Shown in pieces: positions 1 through 9,000 of a stretch of DNA of 34,021 nt. The DNA comes from Paracoxiella cheracis (GTDB lineage Bacteria > Pseudomonadota > Gammaproteobacteria > Coxiellales > Coxiellaceae): positions 1 through 34,021 of the forward strand of contig NZ_CP186487.1 of NCBI RefSeq assembly GCF_049348705.1. Direction: 5' to 3'. The notes under the pieces were generated by a model. That model saw only the letters and a list, made by a program, of their open reading frames with translations. It was not told the origin of the DNA and searched no databases. The position numbers and the translations under genes are program-made. Every line of letters starts with the position of its first letter. The first letter of the stretch is position 1.

Positions 1-1160
1 ATGCCTATGACAATCTGTTGACTCAGAACGAGCATGAGATCCATATCCCTTCGTTGTGTACATTGATAGGGTACAACAGTAAAGATTTTAAAACGATACG
101 TCAGTCTTTAGTTTCTTTGATCTCAACGGTGCTTGAATGGAATTTAGTTGATAAAAACGAAGATGAGGAGCAGGGCGTTTGGATGGCAAGTAGCATGCTA
201 GCAGATGCGAAAATAGAAGGCTCTGTATGCACATATTCTTACAGCAACCGTATGCGAGAATTGTGTTATTACCCAGAGTTTTATGGCCGTCTTAATATGC
301 GGGTTCTATCTTGCTTCAAATCTACTTATGGGCTCGCGCTTTATGAAAACTGTATTAGATATCAAAGCATCACACAAACCCCGTGGTTTGATTTACCCAC
401 ATATCGCAAGCTGATGGGTATTGAACGTGGTAAATATGAAGTTTTTAGAGATTTAAACCGACGCGTCATCAAACCATCCGTTGCTGAAGTGAACCTAAAT
501 GCCCCTATAGTGGTATCGCCTGAATTTAAAAAGCAGGGAAGGTCAGTCGTTGCTGTTCGCTTTCTCATCGGTAAACAAACGGAAAAGTCAGCAATTAGTC
601 AAACAAATAAAAATGAAAGAGAATATACTATTTTAGAGCGCCTAACCGATGATTTTGGTGTTAATGCGAAAAAAGCAAAAGATTTAATTGATCAATATAG
701 CGAACAATATTTACTAGAAAAGATGAAGTTAGTTGAAACGTCTAACTCATACTTGAATGGTAAAATAGAGCATCTTGCTAAATATTTGGAAAAAGCACTA
801 CAAGAGGATTACCAACCTCCTAAATCAAGTAAAGAAAATCTAGAGAAGCTTCGCGTGAGACGCGAGAAAGAGGCTAAGCTTGATAAATTGCGAGAAGCGA
901 ATCTTGAAAAATACCGTTGTTACCAAAATCAAAACCTTCCCAAAATTTTGAGCGATTTACCAAGTAAAAAGCAGCAGCAGATAGAAAAAGAATTTGACCA
1001 ATATATGGGTTTCACAATATATAATACTTTATACATCAAAGATGGCTTGAAAAACCCACTAGTGCGAGACCGATTTGGTGATTTTATAAGAAAAAATCAC
1101 ACGGAATTGTTAGCATCTTTATTGCCATTTGATACGTTTTGTAAGGAGCATCCAGTCTAA
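1..1160 (+). CDS. rep: Plasmid replication initiator, Rep_3 family (3' 386 codons; gene continues from 33901)
   Basis: This is the larger part of a 426-aa initiator whose first 40 codons lie at 33901-34021; the codon CAT is completed across the window ends (last base C, first bases AT), and the frame then stays open to the TAA at 1158-1160. Rep_3 initiators bind iterons and open the origin. The protein shows the two winged-helix halves of that family: the first spans the join and includes IHIPSLCTLIGYNSKDFKTI, the second includes WFDLPTYRKLMGIERGKYEV near the middle, followed by a charged, Lys/Glu-rich C-terminal region. Family length (about 300-430 aa) fits. The stop overlaps the start of the downstream parB (TAATG), which suggests translational coupling. 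Iteron cores in its own upstream region (33744-33751, 33867-33885) suggest Rep autoregulation. Family assignment is by recognisable motifs, not a database search. Confidence 0.9.
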   Translation, partial: AYDNLLTQNEHEIHIPSLCTLIGYNSKDFKTIRQSLVSLISTVLEWNLVDKNEDEEQGVWMASSMLADAKIEGSVCTYSYSNRMRELCYYPEFYGRLNMRVLSCFKSTYGLALYENCIRYQSITQTPWFDLPTYRKLMGIERGKYEVFRDLNRRVIKPSVAEVNLNAPIVVSPEFKKQGRSVVAVRFLIGKQTEKSAISQTNKNEREYTILERLTDDFGVNAKKAKDLIDQYSEQYLLEKMKLVETSNSYLNGKIEHLAKYLEKALQEDYQPPKSSKENLEKLRVRREKEAKLDKLREANLEKYRCYQNQNLPKILSDLPSKKQQQIEKEFDQYMGFTIYNTLYIKDGLKNPLVRDRFGDFIRKNHTELLASLLPFDTFCKEHPV

Positions 1161-2029
1161 TGGGAGTAGATACTAAACGATCATTTGGTGGTGGGTTAGA
1201 AGCGGTTCTCGGTGCGGCTAACATACGTGTTGAAGATGCTGAATCAAATACAAATTCGCAAGAATTAAAGCAGCTGATGGTTCATCAAATTGTCCCCGGC
1301 AGGTTTCAGCAACGCCGTCATTTTGATAAATCTGCGTTGCAAGAGTTGTCAGACTCAATTGCTGCGCAAGGTATTTTGCAGCCTATCGTTGTTAGGCAAA
1401 TCGCGCAAAATGAATATGAGATTATCGCGGGTGAGCGCCGTTGGCGAGCAGCACAGATGGCTGAATTGCAGCAGGTTCCTTGTATTATTTGTAATATAAG
1501 TGATGAGTCAGCATTAGCCTTTGGTTTGATTGAAAACATTCAAAGGCAGGATCTTAATCCTATTGAGGAAGCAAGCGCGCTGAAACGTTTGCTAGAAGAG
1601 TTTAATATGACTCATGAGGAAGTAGCAAAGTCTGTGGGGCGCTCTAGGGCTTTGGTTACTAATATGCTGAGATTGCTCAATTTAACTCAGAGCGTTCAAG
1701 ACATGCTGATTGCTAAAGAGATTAATATTGGTCATGCCAGGGTGCTTTTAGTATTTTCTCCAGAAGAACAACTATCGATGGCTAACACCATTGTTGCAAA
1801 AAAAATGTCTGTACGAGCAGCAGAAAAATTTGCTCAAGCAAAGCGACAGGGAAAATCTTATAACGATAAATCAGTGGCACAACACCCTAAGTGTGGGAGT
1901 TGGTCTACAGAGTTGAGCAAAAAATTGTCATCTAAAGTGAGGGTATCGCTGCCTGAAGCAGGATCAGGAAAAATTGTGATTCATGTTGACTCAGCTGATG
2001 AGGTGGAGTGGTTGATTGAGGGCTTGTAG
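1160..2029 (+). CDS. parB: ParB/Spo0J-family partition protein, chromosome-type, coupled to rep
   Basis: This 289-aa protein has the full order of a chromosomal-type ParB: an N-terminal tail (KRSFGGGLEAVLG, as in the ParA-interaction tail), a ParB nuclease-like/CTPase domain with GERRWRAA at residues 91-98, the IENIQRQDLNPIEEA segment, a helix-turn-helix around residues 150-172, and a short C-terminal dimerisation domain ending WLIEGL. ParB proteins load on parS sites, spread as CTP-dependent clamps and work with a ParA ATPase in segregation. The start ATG overlaps the rep stop by one base, so it is probably made with Rep. It has no adjacent parA; the only ParA in the replicon sits in the divergent operon at 31437-33639 next to a second, different ParB. 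Whether it uses that ParA, or has become a regulator, cannot be told from sequence. Confidence 0.9.
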   Translation: MGVDTKRSFGGGLEAVLGAANIRVEDAESNTNSQELKQLMVHQIVPGRFQQRRHFDKSALQELSDSIAAQGILQPIVVRQIAQNEYEIIAGERRWRAAQMAELQQVPCIICNISDESALAFGLIENIQRQDLNPIEEASALKRLLEEFNMTHEEVAKSVGRSRALVTNMLRLLNLTQSVQDMLIAKEINIGHARVLLVFSPEEQLSMANTIVAKKMSVRAAEKFAQAKRQGKSYNDKSVAQHPKCGSWSTELSKKLSSKVRVSLPEAGSGKIVIHVDSADEVEWLIEGL

Positions 2030-2201
2030 CAAAGTAGCAGCGTGGCATTGTTTCCTTACCCTGTAATGATTCGTGAATCCCAAAATTCAGGCGCAGCGAT
2101 AGCTTGACGGCATTCCCAACCCAGTCATTTTATTGAGAACTCCGCAACCAATCATCGCTTCGTTTTTTTGTTGAGATAATTCCCTGGCATGTATTTGATT
2201 A

Positions 2202-3638
2202 GGGACTGTTTATTAGTTTGTGTAAATCGCGTCAGTCAGAATTATGAATCAGCCATTGTGTTAACTGATTTTTTAATTTTATCAAAAACTACATTGCGTT
2301 CAAATTAATTTCCTCTCTTATGAATTTTAAGTTTTATACAAAATCCGCCAGGCGATCTTCAAACATAAGGGCAAAACGATTCATGGCGGCACCCCAGTCT
2401 CGAATCGGCATGGTCCATTTTTTGGCTATATTTTTTAACCCTAAATAGAGTTGTTTTAAAGCGGCATCGTCCGACGGAAAAACTCGTTTATTTTTAATAA
2501 CTTTTCGGATACTCATGTTCAGTGATTCAATAGCGTTAGTGGTATAAATCACCCTCCGAATTTCTGCCGGATAAGCAAAAAATGGCACAATGCGCTCCCA
2601 ATGAGTCAACCAACTTTTGGCAATCGAGGGAAATTCAGCATCCCATTTCTCAGAGAAACTCGTCAGCGCCAATTCTGCTTCTTCAACCGTACTGGCCGAA
2701 TAAATAGCTTTTAAGTCAGCGGCCACTTCTTTTTTCTTTTTCCAACCCACATAGCGCAATGAATTCCGCACCATGTGTACAATGCAAAGCTGTACTTGAG
2801 TGTTAGGATACACAGCGCCAATCGCATCAGGAAAGCCCGTTAGCCCGTCAACGCAACAAATCAGGATATCTTCTAGGCCTCGATTTTTTAACTCCGTTAA
2901 TACATTCAACCAGAATTTAGCGCCCTCATTTTGGCTAATCCAAATACCTAGCAATTCTTTTTGCCCATCGATATTAATTCCTAAAGCCAAATACAATGCC
3001 TTATTGATAACCTTTTTATCTTGCTGCACTTTAATCACTAAAGCGTCCAAATACACAATCGGATACACCTTGTCCAACGGACGACTTTGCCAAGCCTTCA
3101 CTTCTTCAATCACTTCGTTGGTTACTGTAGAAATGAGACTCGAACAAATAGTTGTGCCATACAAATCTTTCAACTGATCTTGAATATCACGGGTAGTCAT
3201 ACCCCGTGCATAAAGACTCATAATTTTGTCATCCAAATCATCAAAGCGGGTTTGATGTTTTGGAATCAATTGCGGTACAAACTCATTGTTACGATCACGA
3301 GGAACCTCAATGGTCATCTCGCCATCTGTTGTTTTGATCGTTTTTTGGCTGTGCCCATTGCGGGAATTACCACTATTGTTGCCAGACACTTCGTGTTTTG
3401 CATAACCCAGCGCGTCCGTCAGCTCCCCTTCCAGAATACGCTCCGTCAGTGCCTTTTTTAACTCCTTTAACAAACCAGTATCACCGAAAATATCAGATGC
3501 GGTCTTGGTATGTTTGAGAAAATATTCCACAACCTGTGGATCTAATTTATTGGTTTTCATTGCCATAGTCAAAGACTCCGTATAATTTTAACGACCTTTC
3601 CCTGACTATCGCATTTACACAATCTTATTTACAGACCC
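2202..3638 (-). mobile_element. IS256-family insertion sequence, copy 1 (1437 bp)
   Basis: The element is bounded by imperfect inverted repeats (GGGACTGTTTATTAGTTTGT at one end; GGGTCTGTAAATAAGATTGT read inward from the other). It is flanked by an exact 8-bp target duplication, TTTGATTA, at 2194-2201 and 3639-3646, which fixes the boundaries and shows simple transposition into the IS5 transposase. It has the same length as copy 2 (10970-12406) and encodes a nearly identical transposase, so movement was recent. Confidence 0.95.
2334..3566 (-). CDS. IS256-family (mutator-type) transposase
   Basis: This 410-aa DDE transposase catalyses movement of its IS. Recognisable parts are the N-terminal helical region, VYLDALVIKV (first Asp, about residue 174), CVDGLTGF (second Asp, about 240) and IYTTNAIESLN (Glu, about 347), the expected spacing for the family. 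The ATG at 3566 is chosen because a GGAG ribosome-binding site lies nine bases upstream; a TTG two codons earlier would be too close to it. The only protein difference I find from copy 2 is residue 63 (Asn here, His there). The gene looks intact and probably active. Confidence 0.95.
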   Translation of the reverse strand: MAMKTNKLDPQVVEYFLKHTKTASDIFGDTGLLKELKKALTERILEGELTDALGYAKHEVSGNNSGNSRNGHSQKTIKTTDGEMTIEVPRDRNNEFVPQLIPKHQTRFDDLDDKIMSLYARGMTTRDIQDQLKDLYGTTICSSLISTVTNEVIEEVKAWQSRPLDKVYPIVYLDALVIKVQQDKKVINKALYLALGINIDGQKELLGIWISQNEGAKFWLNVLTELKNRGLEDILICCVDGLTGFPDAIGAVYPNTQVQLCIVHMVRNSLRYVGWKKKKEVAADLKAIYSASTVEEAELALTSFSEKWDAEFPSIAKSWLTHWERIVPFFAYPAEIRRVIYTTNAIESLNMSIRKVIKNKRVFPSDDAALKQLYLGLKNIAKKWTMPIRDWGAAMNRFALMFEDRLADFV

Positions 3639-4404
3639 TTTGATTACCCAATATGGTTTTATAGCGCTGAATCGATAATTTAGAATTATTGCGTTTACCA
3701 TAATTCCTGGCTCGCTGCCAATTCATGCGCCCAAAGGTTTGCACTTCCTGAAAGTTACGATTACGCTGCGGATGACTACCTTTATTATAAACAGCATCGC
3801 TATCCGGTGGAATAACAATATCCGCATCCATGAATTTCGTTGATAATGCATTATACACGGGGTTTTTATCGTAGGCACCATCTGCCGTGACCTGCTGCAC
3901 ATCAACTTCAATCTGTGACACTAATGCTGGGACAACCTGATCATCCGATACAAATCGATCGGTTAATGTCGCCCCATGAATAATGTGCAAATCATCCACA
4001 GCAATATGTAATTTGCGCCAACTTCGTTTCGCTGATACTTTATGCTTCTTCTGATGCCATTCGTTACGACCAAATCGTTTTAATCCTGTTGCGTCAATAG
4101 CGATGGCTGCTACGGTGTCATCCGGTTTGTCGTTGCTGGTATAACGCGGCACTTTGATCTTCAGTAAGGGCAATCGTTTTGATAAGCAACTATAATCTGG
4201 GCACACGAGCGGTAGGTTTTTTAATGCAAATAATGAATTAATAAATCCTTCGGTTTGTCGCAAGGGCAAGCGGTAGACTTGACGTATTTCATGGCAAACC
4301 AGTATCGCAAAATCGCTATACACTTTGGGCTGGCCACTGCCATGATTGACTTGATCTTTTTCATACCATTGTTCAATCGCGTCGTCTGATAACCAAACTT
4401 CTAT

Positions 4405-4653
4405 CGATGCGCGCCATGGAGAGCGAAGCGAAGGCGCGTATTCCGCGGTAGGCTCGGATTTTTTGCCGAGCGTAAGCGACTGCAAAAAATCTTTACGAGC
4501 CGTCAAGTCATTTGAGAGCCCGTGCGTAGTCGAGCCGTGAGGTCGCGGAGCGCGGGCGACGAGGACGTCCGCGGCTATTTAAGTTGTCGCGTATTGCGAG
4601 TCGATTATTGACAGGGATGGCAATAATCTATCACGCGCATCGCGACACGCTTG
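4405..4653 (-). mobile_element. 249-bp structured element, copy 1 (in IS5-family transposase)
   Basis: The 249-bp segment (5' end CAAGCGTGTCGCG at 4653, 3' end GGCGCGCATCG at 4405, minus strand) differs by one base from copies 2 and 3. It lies in the sense direction of the transposase, after a complete codon (phase 0). Removing it joins RRRGA to IEVW, matching the RNRAN-IEIW segment of the intact homologue with no extra or missing residue, so there is no target duplication. In-frame translation stops inside the element (QACRDARDRLL...ATT then stop). Confidence 0.85.
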
Positions 4654-4902
4654 AGCGCCTCGGCGACGTAGAGCCTCATTGTAATCGGACCAGTTGGTTA
4701 TTTTGTGGCGTTGCTTGGGGACATGCCATCCTTTTTTCTGAGCATATTTATTGGGCATCTCAGATATCCTCTGCTCAGTCATAGTGGGACTTTGATTATA
4801 ATTCATACAGGGAAAAATAAGTAATCGGTCATAATGTGAGCTATTCAACAACGCCGGGTGGTGGATAAAAATCATCGTGCATACAGAGAGACAGACCTTG
4901 TA

Positions 4903-5481
4903 TCAGGACGACTCTTTCACTAGCACCTCGACCTCAGAGGGAAGACCGTTGTCGATGAGTCGCTGCTCTAGTAATTCAATGCGCTTTTCAGCGAGGGTTT
5001 GTAAGAGCCGCGCACGTTTGGCTTGACCTTGATAATCACTGAGCAGTTGTGTGGCACGCTTACGCTCACGATCGCTAATGGTTAAGAGCCGCTTGAGCTG
5101 ATCGGGATTATCCTCGAGCTGTTGAATGCTCAAGGGCAGGGCAACGGAGTCTAAGTCTTTCGCTTGGAGAAAAGCAGGCGCCAGCGCTGCATTTTCCCGA
5201 CGGAGCTGTTCGTTTTCATCGCGCAAGACCCAGTAGTCATGATTTTTATTCTGCACGAAATCCTCAAACCAATCGACCTTAGCAAGCTTTTCCCGGGTGC
5301 GTTGACTGTGAATACTCACATATTCGTTGGAGCGTTGATAAATTTGCTGCTGAAAATCCTCAACACTGTCTTTTTTGACATAGAGGAGGATACGTACTAA
5401 GCCTTCTTTAACAAGTTTTTGGTGCCAGGTTTTTTCATAGCGGCGCTTAGTGTCTTTATCAATAGTTCCTTTTTTGATCAT
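4903..5481 (-). CDS. Coiled-coil protein of unknown function
   Basis: The 192-aa product is strongly charged. Residues 1-60 (KTWHQKLVKEGLVRILLYVK and then DFQQQIYQRSNEYV) look like a small globular, possibly DNA-binding, segment. Residues about 75-190 have heptad-like runs rich in Glu, Arg, Leu and Gln (RDENEQLRRENAALA; DRERKRATQLLSDYQGQAKR; EKRIELLEQRL), typical of a coiled coil. I do not recognise the family. A KfrA-like or accessory protein of a transposon or plasmid would be compatible with this shape, but nothing diagnostic is visible. No good ribosome-binding site is seen directly before the ATG at 5481. It is transcribed away from the duplicated region at 5564-5707 and is followed at once by the IS5 end at 4855. 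Confidence 0.7.
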   Translation of the reverse strand: MIKKGTIDKDTKRRYEKTWHQKLVKEGLVRILLYVKKDSVEDFQQQIYQRSNEYVSIHSQRTREKLAKVDWFEDFVQNKNHDYWVLRDENEQLRRENAALAPAFLQAKDLDSVALPLSIQQLEDNPDQLKRLLTISDRERKRATQLLSDYQGQAKRARLLQTLAEKRIELLEQRLIDNGLPSEVEVLVKESS

Positions 5482-5563
5482 ATTTATTGCACATCCATTT
5501 TGTTAATTTTGGAAAAGAAATCACTGATACGAAATAATACCACGATTGGGGTGGGGTGAGTAT

Positions 5564-5707
5564 CCCAAAAATGCACGGAAAAATAGGTTACGATAATGGG
5601 ACATTATCGGAGATTGCTCAGAAAATAAGCAAAAGTTAATTTTTGTACAGAAAAATACCCTAGAGTTCGTTGCTTTTTTCATAAAGAATTAATTTTTTTT
5701 TGTAAAT
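5564..5707 (+). repeat. 143-bp duplicated upstream region, copy A
   Basis: This stretch recurs inverted at 25465-25605 with only a handful of mismatches. It begins CCCAAAAATGCACGG, contains the inverted repeat CGATAATG-GGA-CATTATCG, then an A/T-rich part with TTGCTC and, 17 bases on, TAATTT, which could be a promoter. In both places the copy points toward a gene start (5832/6071 here, 25286 there). No ORF fits it. The 5482-5831 gap holds only this repeat and the diverged element at 5735-5829. Confidence 0.85.
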
Positions 5708-5734
5708 ATCACTATTTACTTGTCCATGTGAGTT

Positions 5735-5829
5735 GTAGAGAGCGCGTCCGCGTGTTTTTAGTGCGTCGTGTATTACGTGTGATTAGCCAGAGGGATGCCA
5801 ATAATCTATTGTGCGCCTCGCGTGCCCCT
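5735..5829 (-). repeat. Diverged relative of the 249-bp element (5' part only)
   Basis: Read on the minus strand, this segment aligns with the first ~95 nt of the 249-bp element at roughly two thirds identity by eye. The block AUAGAUUAUUG-CAUCCCU is kept with one change, as is the AAUAC-CGAC segment and the CGCGGACG that follows. No transposase is recognisable around it, and the rest of the element is missing. Confidence 0.6.
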
Positions 5830-5831
5830 GA

Positions 5832-6080
5832 ATGAACAAGGCGTTTCAAGGGATGTTACTAAAGAAGATTAGACCTCCTGCGAAACTAAAAATTGAGCTT
5901 TTGGCCTCTAAATATCTAAATAATAAAAACAATCAGTTATGGCCCCAAAATTGCTCAAAATATGATTTTCGCAGGCTATTCCCAGATGAATTAAAAATCG
6001 ACCATCCGAGCTCTGTTGCAAGTATTGAAAGTGATTTGAGTTTTGTATCAGCCAATCAGAGGTATACCGTATGTCCCTAG
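5832..6080 (+). CDS. Small hypothetical ORF upstream of the 42-aa-repeat protein
   Basis: An 82-aa open frame (MNKAFQGMLLKKIRPPAKLK...) ends ten bases inside the next gene. It starts immediately after the diverged element, and no convincing ribosome-binding site precedes its ATG. It may be a short coupled gene, or the remains of a longer upstream gene or of an older N-terminus of the next protein. I recognise no domain. The overlap with the following start is the main reason to keep it. Confidence 0.35.
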   Translation: MNKAFQGMLLKKIRPPAKLKIELLASKYLNNKNNQLWPQNCSKYDFRRLFPDELKIDHPSSVASIESDLSFVSANQRYTVCP

Positions 6081-9000
6081 AATGGATAAAAGATAATCTT
6101 GATCCGAAATTAAATGAGCAAGCATTTGAAGCCTGTCCCCTAAAAAAAGAACTGGGTTTGGATGAAATCCAAAAAAAGTTGTCTAAAGATTGGGAAGACC
6201 AGCTTTGCCAGCGCTTGGTAGGATTGGACGTTAGTGGACAAGAAAAAATAGGAACTAAGGATCAGGCTAAAAGACATCTTGAACGCCATTTTGATGAGAA
6301 AAAGTACGTTCACACAGCTGCTTTAATTCAACAGCTTCAAATGGCCTTTTGGTATGCTACTGATTCAAGCAGCCCACTTTCTTTGGAAGTTAAAGAGAGG
6401 CTGCTAATTAGCATTAATGAAGGAGTACAGCAGTGCTCAGAAGGGTTGCATAACAGGTTAAATTTCCAATTATTAATTCTTGGTGAAGCAGAAAATTTAA
6501 AGCAACTACTAACATCAGTTAGAACTAAAATGGTCCGTGCAGCATATGCTTCTCTGTCCAATAATTTTGGAGAGGTGCACACTTATAACGCGCTTTCTAA
6601 ACTTGCGAGAGATCTTGGCTTGGGCGTGCCGATGGCTAACGAAGAGGATCCATATCGCGGTTATTTGAATGTTCGTTCAGCTAGTGATCACTTGGCCAAA
6701 ATTTTTAAAGCTGAGTACAGAGCTTTTAATTTACCTAACCTTATTTTTGATGAGTTAGAGGATATATTTAAAAAATTAGGCTATAGCGGCGAAAAAAAAG
6801 ACGGATACTTTTATGATACTTATGCGGCAATAGTAGAACGATTGAAATCTATCATGCCTGTCTTATCAAAGGGAATAAAAAAGCCATTTTTTTATTGGGC
6901 TAATGAGCTTTGCAACGAAGGCGCTCCCCTCGATACCATTGTGGAGACTATTTTTATCATAGAAAATGAACTTTGTGTTATAGATATCAATAGAAAAAAT
7001 ATAAAAAAACTTATTTTAGAACAGCTTATTGAAGAAAAATTTGTTAATGCAGAAAGTTGTAGGGCATTTAATAGCCTGCGCGATTGTTCGAAAGATGACG
7101 GTAACTTATTCCCAATATCATTAATTGATGACGCGCAGTATTATGCTCTTGTTGAGGTTGAACAGCGTGAAATCACCAAAAAACACAGCATAGCCCTTAT
7201 CAATAGGAGTCTCTCTGATCAAGGTGATTTTTTAATATATGTTGAAAATTTTGGCTTATCAGGGCAACTATTCTTAAATTACTGCGAGGTTTTAAAAAAT
7301 GAGCCTAGTGCTTTAATTAATATTAATAGTATAGAACCCAAGCTGAAAAAAATTATTAATGATGATGAGATTTGGGACAGCCGATATTTAGTAAGTTGGT
7401 TCTGGGTTGCACAGAATTTGTTATTGGGGAGTGCTGATTTATTAACGACAAAACAAGAGTCACTGCTAGATATATTCGTACAGGCGTTGTTCGTCAAAGA
7501 TAAGACTAACCAGTCCGGCTGGATGGCTCTGGCGCAGTATTACCCTGGGGGGTTCAAGGAAGCGTTTAGGCTTTTGCAGACAGAGGAGCAAAAAAATTGC
7601 CTGCTGTTTGCCTTGTGTGCTCAAGGGCAGCAGGGCTTGACAGGTTGGATAGTCCTGGCGCAGTGTGCGCCTGCGGTTTTGAAGACAATGCTTGAGTTTG
7701 TGAGTACGAAGGAACAAAAAGCCAGCGTGGTGGATGGCTTGTGTATCCAAGGGGATCAGGGCTGGACAGGCTGGATGATGCTGGCGGAGCGTGCACCGGC
7801 GTGTTTGGATACAGCGCTTAAGTTTGTGTGCACAAATAAACAAAGAAACGACGTAGTGATTGCGCTGTGTGCTCAAGATCAACAGGGCTTGACAGGTTGG
7901 ATAGTCCTGGCGCAGTGTGCGCCTGCGGTTTTGAAGACAATGCTTGAGTTTGTGAGTACGAAGGAACAAAAAGCCAGCGTGGTGGATGCCTTGTGTATCC
8001 AAGGGGATCAGGGCTGGACAGGCTGGATGGTGCTGGCGGAGCGTGCACCGGCGTGTTTGGATACAGCGCTTAAGTTTGTGTGCACAAATAAACAAAGAAA
8101 CGACGTAGTGATTGCGCTGTGTGCTCAAGATCAACAGGGCTTGACAGGTTGGATAGTCCTGGTGCAGTGTGCGCCTGCGGTTTTGAAGACAATGCTTGAG
8201 TTTGTGAGTACGAAGGAACAAAAAGCCAGCGTGGTGGATGCCTTGTGTATCCAAGGGGATCAGGGCTGGACAGGCTGGATGGTGCTGGCGCGGTGTGCGC
8301 CTGCGGTTTTGAAGACAATGCTTAAGTTTGTGTGCACAAATAAACAAAAAAATGACGTAGTGACTGCGCTGTGTGCTCAAGATCAACAGAGCGTGACAGG
8401 TTGGATAATCCTGGCCCGGTATGCGACTAATTGCTTAAAGACAGCGCTTGAGTTTGTGAGTACGGATGAACAAAAAGCCAGCGTGGTGGATGCCTTGTGT
8501 ATCCAAGGGGATCAGGGCTGGACAGGCTGGATGGTGCTGGCGCGGTGTGCGCCTGCGGTTTTGAAGACAATGCTTGAGTTTGTGAGTACGAAGGAACAAA
8601 AAGCCAGCGTAGTGGCGGGGTTGAGTCAGAAAACCCAGAACGGCTGGGCGGGCTGGATAATCCTGGCCCGGTATGCGACTAATTGCTTAAAGACAGCGCT
8701 TGAGTTTGTTGGTACGGAGGAAGAAAAACAGCGTATCATTGCGTTGTGTAAAGACGGGCATCAGGGCTCAACGGGCTGGATGGTTCTAGCGCGGTATGCG
8801 CCTCAGTCTTTAAATACATTGCTTCGGTTTGTGCGGACAGAGCAACAAAAAGTAGACATCGTGACTGCGTTGTGTGAGAAAGGACGACAAGGTTGGACAG
8901 GCTGGATAGTGTTGGCACAATATGCGTCGAAGACTTTGAATCAAACATTCGGGTTTGTGCGGACACAGACACAAAAAAAGTGCGTGGCAGATGCGTTGTA

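Larger units (their letters stand above)
2087..4758 (-). pseudogene. IS5-family transposase, interrupted twice
   Basis: Three pieces make one transposase when joined. The N-terminus (MPNKYAQKKGWHVPKQRHK onward) starts at 4758 and runs to 4654; the middle part (IEVWLSDDAIEQWYEKDQ to YKTILG) is 4404-3647; the C-terminus (ending GMPSSYRCA) is 2201-2087. The joined protein aligns along its length with the intact 325-aa copy at 9838-10815 (about two thirds identical by eye), so it is a diverged relative and not a recent copy. The catalytic segments IAIDATGLKRFG and ADGAYDKNPVY are present, but the gene is split by a 249-bp element (no duplication) and by IS256 (8-bp duplication), so it cannot give a full protein unless the 249-bp segment is removed at RNA level and the IS256 is lost. 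Confidence 0.85.
2044..4855 (-). mobile_element. IS5-family element, broken by an IS256 copy and a 249-bp structured element
   Basis: The outer ends are imperfect inverted repeats: GGCATTGTTTCC at 2044 and the complement of GGCGTTGTTGAATAGC ending at 4855, related to the GGCTTTGTTGCCTAAC ends of the other IS5 copies in this window. Inside lie a transposase in three pieces, IS256 copy 1 (2202-3638) and the 249-bp element (4405-4653). Subtracting both inserts and one 8-bp target duplication leaves about 1.1 kb, the same size as the 1118-bp IS5 copy at 9741-10858. I see no clear target duplication around the outer ends. Confidence 0.75.

Noticed and set aside
2800..3461. Plus-strand frames over IS256 copy 1 (and the mirror ones at 11147-11808)
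   Set aside because: Antisense shadows of the transposase; they occur in both copies only because the IS is duplicated.
5564..5707. 143-bp repeat as the terminal repeat of a Tn3-family transposon
   Set aside because: The similarity is vague, it is longer than such ends, no Tn3 transposase or resolvase is present and there are no 5-bp duplications.
7466..8386. 306-codon minus-strand frame over the 42-aa repeats, plus similar shorter ones to 9007
   Set aside because: Shadow of the 126-bp repeat; codon content and Cys/His-rich product are not protein-like.
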